Of a stretch of DNA of 64,000 bases, positions 59,332 to 64,000 are shown one piece after another. The stretch covers positions 536,288,038 through 536,352,037 of the forward strand of contig CM046876.1 in the NCBI GenBank assembly GCA_025667525.1, given 5' to 3'. The stretch is from Glebionis coronaria (Eukaryota > Streptophyta > Magnoliopsida > Asterales > Asteraceae). Position 1 is the first letter of the stretch, and every line of letters begins with the position of its first letter. The position numbers were made by a program, and so were the translations under genes. The notes under the pieces are model-generated. The model did no database searches and had not been told where the DNA came from. It saw only the letters and a program-made list of their open reading frames with translations.

Positions 59332-60820
59332 TGATAACAAAAAAATAACAAGTAAATTAAAATGAGAATAACAATAAGTTTAAAACAACACTTGGTAAAG
59401 ATTAGTTTGGACATCCGTTGTAGTATGATTGTGATGACACATTAACAATTATGATTATGATAATTAGATGGTTAATCCAATCTATTGTTTTTAAAATCTT
59501 TAGTCTTTGTCAAGACTTTGGTTAAGAAAAACAAACATTAGACTCAATCACTTAATACAGTACTTATTCCATTTTCAACTCATTTGATTCACGGTCGTTT
59601 CACGAATTTGTTAACACTTATAATTATGTTTCTTAGTGATAAAAACTTCTTAAGAAATGGTCAATACAAAAGATAGCCAATCAGAGATAACTCGGCTATG
59701 ACTTGTTGTTAGAAAAGAACCCTTTCGACCTATGAAATCTTTAACAACAAATTAAGTTTTGATAACCAGTTGTCACATGAAACATATGTACCAATGGTTC
59801 AAAAGAAAAGATTGAAATTAAATTAAAATACAAATCATAATCACAACCACAACTTCATACCACAAACATCATCCTACCAAGTGTAGAATAGAATTTAGCC
59901 ACTCATATTAAACATTGAAACAAACTCGAAAATAATAGCCTTAGAAGTCATAATCAAGAGTCTTATAAAGTAGAAATATAGTGCTAATGGTTAGGGTAAT
60001 GATCCCTAAGAGTTTGGTTATGTTAACTTTGCTTTTAGGACTCCAAAAGTGACTTTTTTAGCACCTCCTTGCTCAAATCCAGGAATAGTACTTTGGACAA
60101 GGGAGAGAGAGTTTATTGATGGTGAAAATGAGTTATTAGAATGGTTATGAGAGCATATGAAATTTTTTATGGTTACATGACCCCAAGGGTCTTATTTATA
60201 ATGAAATTGAAGGATTCTACATCAATGGATATCTTGGAGCCAAATGTGTTCTAGACTACTCCATAGAAGGTTCTTGTGCCTTCTTTGGATGCTTCAAGAA
60301 GGTGTTTATAGTTTGTTGTAGAAATCTGCCCACATGAAAAGAGAGGGTGGCAAATGAACTTTGTTGGACACTTTCTCAAAATGATGGTGGCAAATGAGTG
60401 AAAAGGAGCTGGTGAAATGTGAGGATTGCTGGCAACATATTCAAAGCTGACATCTACTTCCATGCTGAGTGATTTGCACAATTGACATTACAAGTAGCTA
60501 CGTAATTTCTCTTGCATTTCCCAAGTCCGGATTACTTGTAAGGCTTGTACACATCTTGTAAATACTTGTTCTTGCACCCGGAACATATCTTCAAAGGCTT
60601 GTAACTTGTACACGGGTTTTGATCTTGACTCGTATTCTTCATACTCGTACTAATCTTCACTTTTGTATCGCTTTCTTATTTATCCCTGCAATTGGCTACA
60701 CATAGAATTGCAAACACATTTTGGCACAAATATGCACAAAACCATTATAGATATAACCAATATACATGTAAAAAAGTACGGATAACGCTCCCAAAAACAT
60801 GTTGGATTTGGGCATTATCA
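59332..60820 (-). repeat. Athila-D 3' LTR (1489 bp)
   Basis: Minus strand TGATAATGCCC...TTTGTTATCA, with the polypurine run TATGAGGGGATT just before it (60821-60832). The left flank CAATA (59327-59331) would be its target duplication. Confidence 0.72.
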
Positions 60821-61855
60821 AATCCCCTCATACTTAAGTTTTGCTTGCCCTCAAGAAAGAAGAAAAGAAAATGAAATCCAAAGGTACATGTGACTTATAA
60901 AGATTCGATGCAAGTCTACCAAGTACGAGTACAATATAAACTCATCGGTTTAAGTTTTCCAGTTGAAAAATCGAGATATAAAGTCAATACCCATAAAAGT
61001 CTAGAAAGTCTTTTATTTCTAACTATACTACGCTAGCAACATATGAATTGAAGCAACATGTATCACGACTTAGCACATTGGCTAATCGATACCTTTTATT
61101 TCTTTCTCTTCCTTCAACTTCAATATCATAGCTCATTGGCTATTTATTCGTCTTTTTGACTTTTTCTTTTTTTACTTGGCTAAAACTCCTAGCCATGGAT
61201 TGGCATACTTGCAAAGTTAATGTTGTATTAAAAAACATTGAACATGTAACTTTCTCGGATTTTTGGATTTATCTCACTACTATTATATGAGACTTTGACT
61301 TGAGTAAGTTTGACACAAAAATATATCTCAAATTTTAAAAAATTACCGGTTGGATAATTTTTTAATTATTTATATACATTTGCTTGAACTTTTTATTTAC
61401 GATGGCAAACAAGGTTACAAAAAAATTTTTAAAATGGCCCAAAAATATGGCAATTAAGCAACATTTCTCGTTTTCCCTACAACCCCCTCACACTTAAGTT
61501 GAGCATTGTCTCCAATGTGATAAAACTGAACAAAAAGTTAGCGAAATAAGAGAAAAACCATAATCACGGGTATATCTTGCGTCATAAAGAGTACACATGA
61601 GTCTTGTCTTCGCCTTCAATTTGTGGTACCTACAAAAAAGATAAAACACACAAAGATACGAAAAACACTCTATTTTTTGTTTTTATAAAACGACACTTGC
61701 TACACCCCCTCACACTTAAGCGGAACATTGTTACAAAATTGTAAGGTGTAAGCATGAATTTATTTTAAAATGAAAATCACACCTAAAACACACGGGTTGC
61801 CTCCAGAGAAGCGCTTATTTTATTATTAAGTCATCAGTCGGACTTATACTTCTTT
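60821..61855 (-). other. Athila-D 3' non-coding region
   Basis: On the minus strand AACTTAAGTGTGAGGGGGT-type tracts occur near 61485, 61708 and, at the LTR, 60825. No ORF recognised. Confidence 0.65.
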
Positions 61856-62878
61856 TTATTTTTCTTTATTTTTATCGAGTGGAAAGTCCTCACTCGATTC
61901 ATCATGATATAGTTTAATCCGGTGTCCATTAACAATGAAGCTTCCTCCATTTTTATCATATAATTCAACATAACCGGACGGGTATCCATGATTAACTATA
62001 AAAAGGAACGTACCACTTTTGTCTAAGCTTTGGAGCTTTGAATTTATACCTCATGTTAAACAAGAGAACTTTATCTCTTTTCTTGAATTCTTTTCTTATT
62101 CGAAGTTTCTTGTCATGATAAGCTTTGGTACGTGCTTTATAGAGTTTGGAATTCTCATAGGCTTGGAGCCTTAATTCATCGAGTTCATGCAATTGCAAGA
62201 ATCGGTTTTCTCCGACGACCTTGAGATCGAGATTACAGCTTCTCGGTGTCCAATAAGCACGATGCTCTATTTCGAAGAGCAAATGGCACGTTTTACCGTA
62301 CAACAAACGATAAGGTGTTGTGCCAATTGGCGTTTTGTAAGCTGTTCGGAATGCCCACAGAGCGTCGTCAAGTTTCCTTGACCAAACAGAAGGATTGTCC
62401 TTAACCGTTTTCTCGGGTATTCGTTTTAAGGCTCTGTTGGTATTTTCAACTTGTCCACTCGTTCATGGATGATAAGCAGTGGGAAAGCGATGGGTTACTC
62501 CATAGCGCTTTAAGATCTTATCCATTCGCTTATTACAAAAATGGGATCCTCGATCGCTAATTAAAGCTTTCGGCATTCCATAACAAGAGAAAAGCTTTTT
62601 TAGAAATTCGATTACGTCTCGGGCATCATTTGTGGGTAAAGCCTCGGCTTCTGCCCATTTGGACATGTAATCAATAGCGACTAAGATATATTCGAACTTA
62701 CGGGATTTGGGAAAGGGTCCAATGAAATCAATTCCCCATATGTCAAATATTTCGCTAACTTGGATGTTGTTTTGAGGCATCTCATCTCTTCGTGAGAGGC
62801 TACTGGTATGTTGGCAAGCATCAGAATATTGGACTAAAGTATGAGCCTCCTTAAAGAGTGTTGGCCAATAAAAACCAG
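61856..62878 (-). pseudogene. Athila-D integrase, 5' truncated and broken
   Basis: Starts at [12 protein letters not shown], just after the cut at 62878. Catalytic Asp in [13 protein letters not shown], Asp in [14 protein letters not shown] and Glu in TSGQVENTNRAL are all present. A TGA at 62463-62465 replaces the Gln of YHPQT, and a frameshift follows RQKWYVPF near 61998. The C-terminal part (LDDALWAFRTAYKTPIGTTP, LLYGKTCHL, LDELRLQAYENSKLYK) is typical of Athila; the zinc-binding domain is mostly lost. It ends FPLDKNKEK at TAA 61856-61858. Confidence 0.9.
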
Positions 62879-64000
62879 TGTAACACCCCACTTTCATAAG
62901 TAGACCGTTACATGATAATTATGGCGTGTCATCAAAGCATTCAAGATAATATGTCTTAAAACATACATGACCAAAAAGAAAACCAGAATCAAACATCGGC
63001 CCCCAAACATAAGCTCAAAAACATGCATAAAGTAAATTAAGTGGAAGGACAAAATGAGTGTCCAAGCAAGCAAAAATATATGAAGTGCAAAAGGAAGAGA
63101 AGTCTAAGGTAGCCCCCATCCTATGCACGTACTCTTAATAGCTTACGGCTGTCCTTGGGTACCTGCCGTATGGGACATTTAAAGGAAAATACGACTGAGC
63201 AATACGCTCAGTGAACGTATATAATGACATGATAAGAATAAATGAAACATAAGTAAAAGACATGAAATGAAGTGGAATATATATAAGTCCTGGAAAACCT
63301 GGAACATGTTTTATAAACTGGTTTATATCTGAAAAGTCTGATGTTTATGTTTATGTTTATACTGAAAAGTCTTATGATCATGCATGTAAAGTAATTTAAA
63401 TGCCAATGAGCTCATATAGGTCATGATATATATCAACGTGCATGAATACATAGAGGGGTGATCTCGTCATGCAATTAGAGGGGTGACCTCTAATTATATA
63501 AGTCTGGGTGGAGGGATCAGCTCCAATGTGATGGATGTAGAGCACACACCACAGTCACCGTGCAAATCTGTAAAACATGTACTAGGATGCACCCATTCGC
63601 CCCACATGATAATAATAATAATAGCTAATAACTGAAAGGGGCGCCGCGAGAAATCACTCTCGTCGCAGAAGAGTCATAACACCGGTGCCTCAAGTGTTAT
63701 GGTTATGGTACCTCCATAACAAGGTGAACATGACATGCGTGTATATAGCTCAGGAAATTTAGAAATCATAGCATGGTAATTACTGAAAAGTTTAATGACA
63801 TGTAACTACTGGGGAAAACAGATGGCAGCAAACGGGGAATACTAATCATACATAGAACAGGAATGTCGTTACTAAAGGACGGATTATCCGTACCTTATGT
63901 CCAGTAACGAAATGAAGATGAAAGGCAGAAAGTAATCTACTCCGACTTCGTGAGTGCTACATAATAAATGACGTGAATGAGATGTGTATTCATGTATAAC
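62879..64000 (-). mobile_element. Gypsy LTR running off the window, same family as the 36149 LTR
   Basis: On the minus strand it ends GTGGGGTGTTACA at 62879 and shares GCTTTGATGACACGCCATAA and the GAAGAGTCATAACACCGGTG region with 50580-51376. It cuts the Athila-D integrase; ACCAG (62874-62878) is the expected target duplication. Whether a solo LTR or a full element cannot be seen. Confidence 0.82.

Larger units (their letters stand above)
59332..62878 (-). mobile_element. Athila-D: 3' part of a gypsy element
   Basis: On the minus strand: broken integrase, non-coding 3' region with the Athila-type AAGCGCTTCTCTGGAGGCAA (near 61816), polypurine tract and 3' LTR 59332-60820. Its 5' side is cut by the LTR that starts at 62879. 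Unlike Athila-A and -B, this element had integrase. Confidence 0.85.

Overview
The window is plant nuclear DNA made almost entirely of nested LTR retrotransposons, with one small candidate host gene. Several coding families (the Copia pol with an extra 3' ORF, the Athila gag, a Cassandra element with 5S-derived sequence) look like those I know from Asteraceae genomes, so an Asterales species is my best guess; that is recognition, not a search. I see no CRISPR array, functional tRNA or rRNA gene, or bacterial-type operon. Several insertions are dated or ordered by target-site duplications (TSDs) that I could read directly.

Left nest (1-28675). The base is an old, broken Athila-type Ty3/gypsy element (Athila-C, + strand): gag pieces at 8574-8618 and 11432-12428, an acidic ORF remnant to about 13850, and a 3' LTR from 15883 to about 28675. 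Into it went Athila-A (- strand, 4560-8573 visible), itself split by Copia-1 (1-4559); a solo gypsy LTR (8619-11431, TSD ATTTA); the complete young Athila-B (17097-26093, TSD ATAAT); a hAT-type MITE (26285-26620, TSD CTTCATAG); and a rearranged Cassandra element (26996-27934).

Middle nest (28676-51870). Decayed minus-strand ORFs and a minus-strand Copia 5' LTR (33223-34695) abut a plus-strand 3' LTR of the same family (34723-51870). That LTR is split by a hAT-type MITE (TSD CTCTTTAT), which is split by a solo gypsy LTR (TSD ACTGT), which is split by the complete, very young Copia-2 (37572-49726, TSD ACATG). Copia-2 has gag, pol and a third ORF; gag and pol are in different frames and could be joined by a 55-nt intron.

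Right part (51871-64000). A local duplication (52285-53776 and 55030-56000) carries a defensin-like cysteine-rich peptide gene. The right copy looks intact, with a TATA box, a signal-peptide exon, an 827-nt intron and a Cys-rich exon; the left copy is a pseudogene with a MITE beside it. Beyond it lie a 42-bp minisatellite, a 22-C homopolymer, the 3' part of another Athila element (LTR 59332-60820, broken integrase 61856-62878) and a gypsy LTR running off the window edge.

Functional reading: Copia-2 and Athila-B are recent but each looks unable to move alone (altered reverse transcriptase active site and nonsense codons in Copia-2; no reverse transcriptase or integrase at all in Athila-B), so both would need proteins supplied by relatives.
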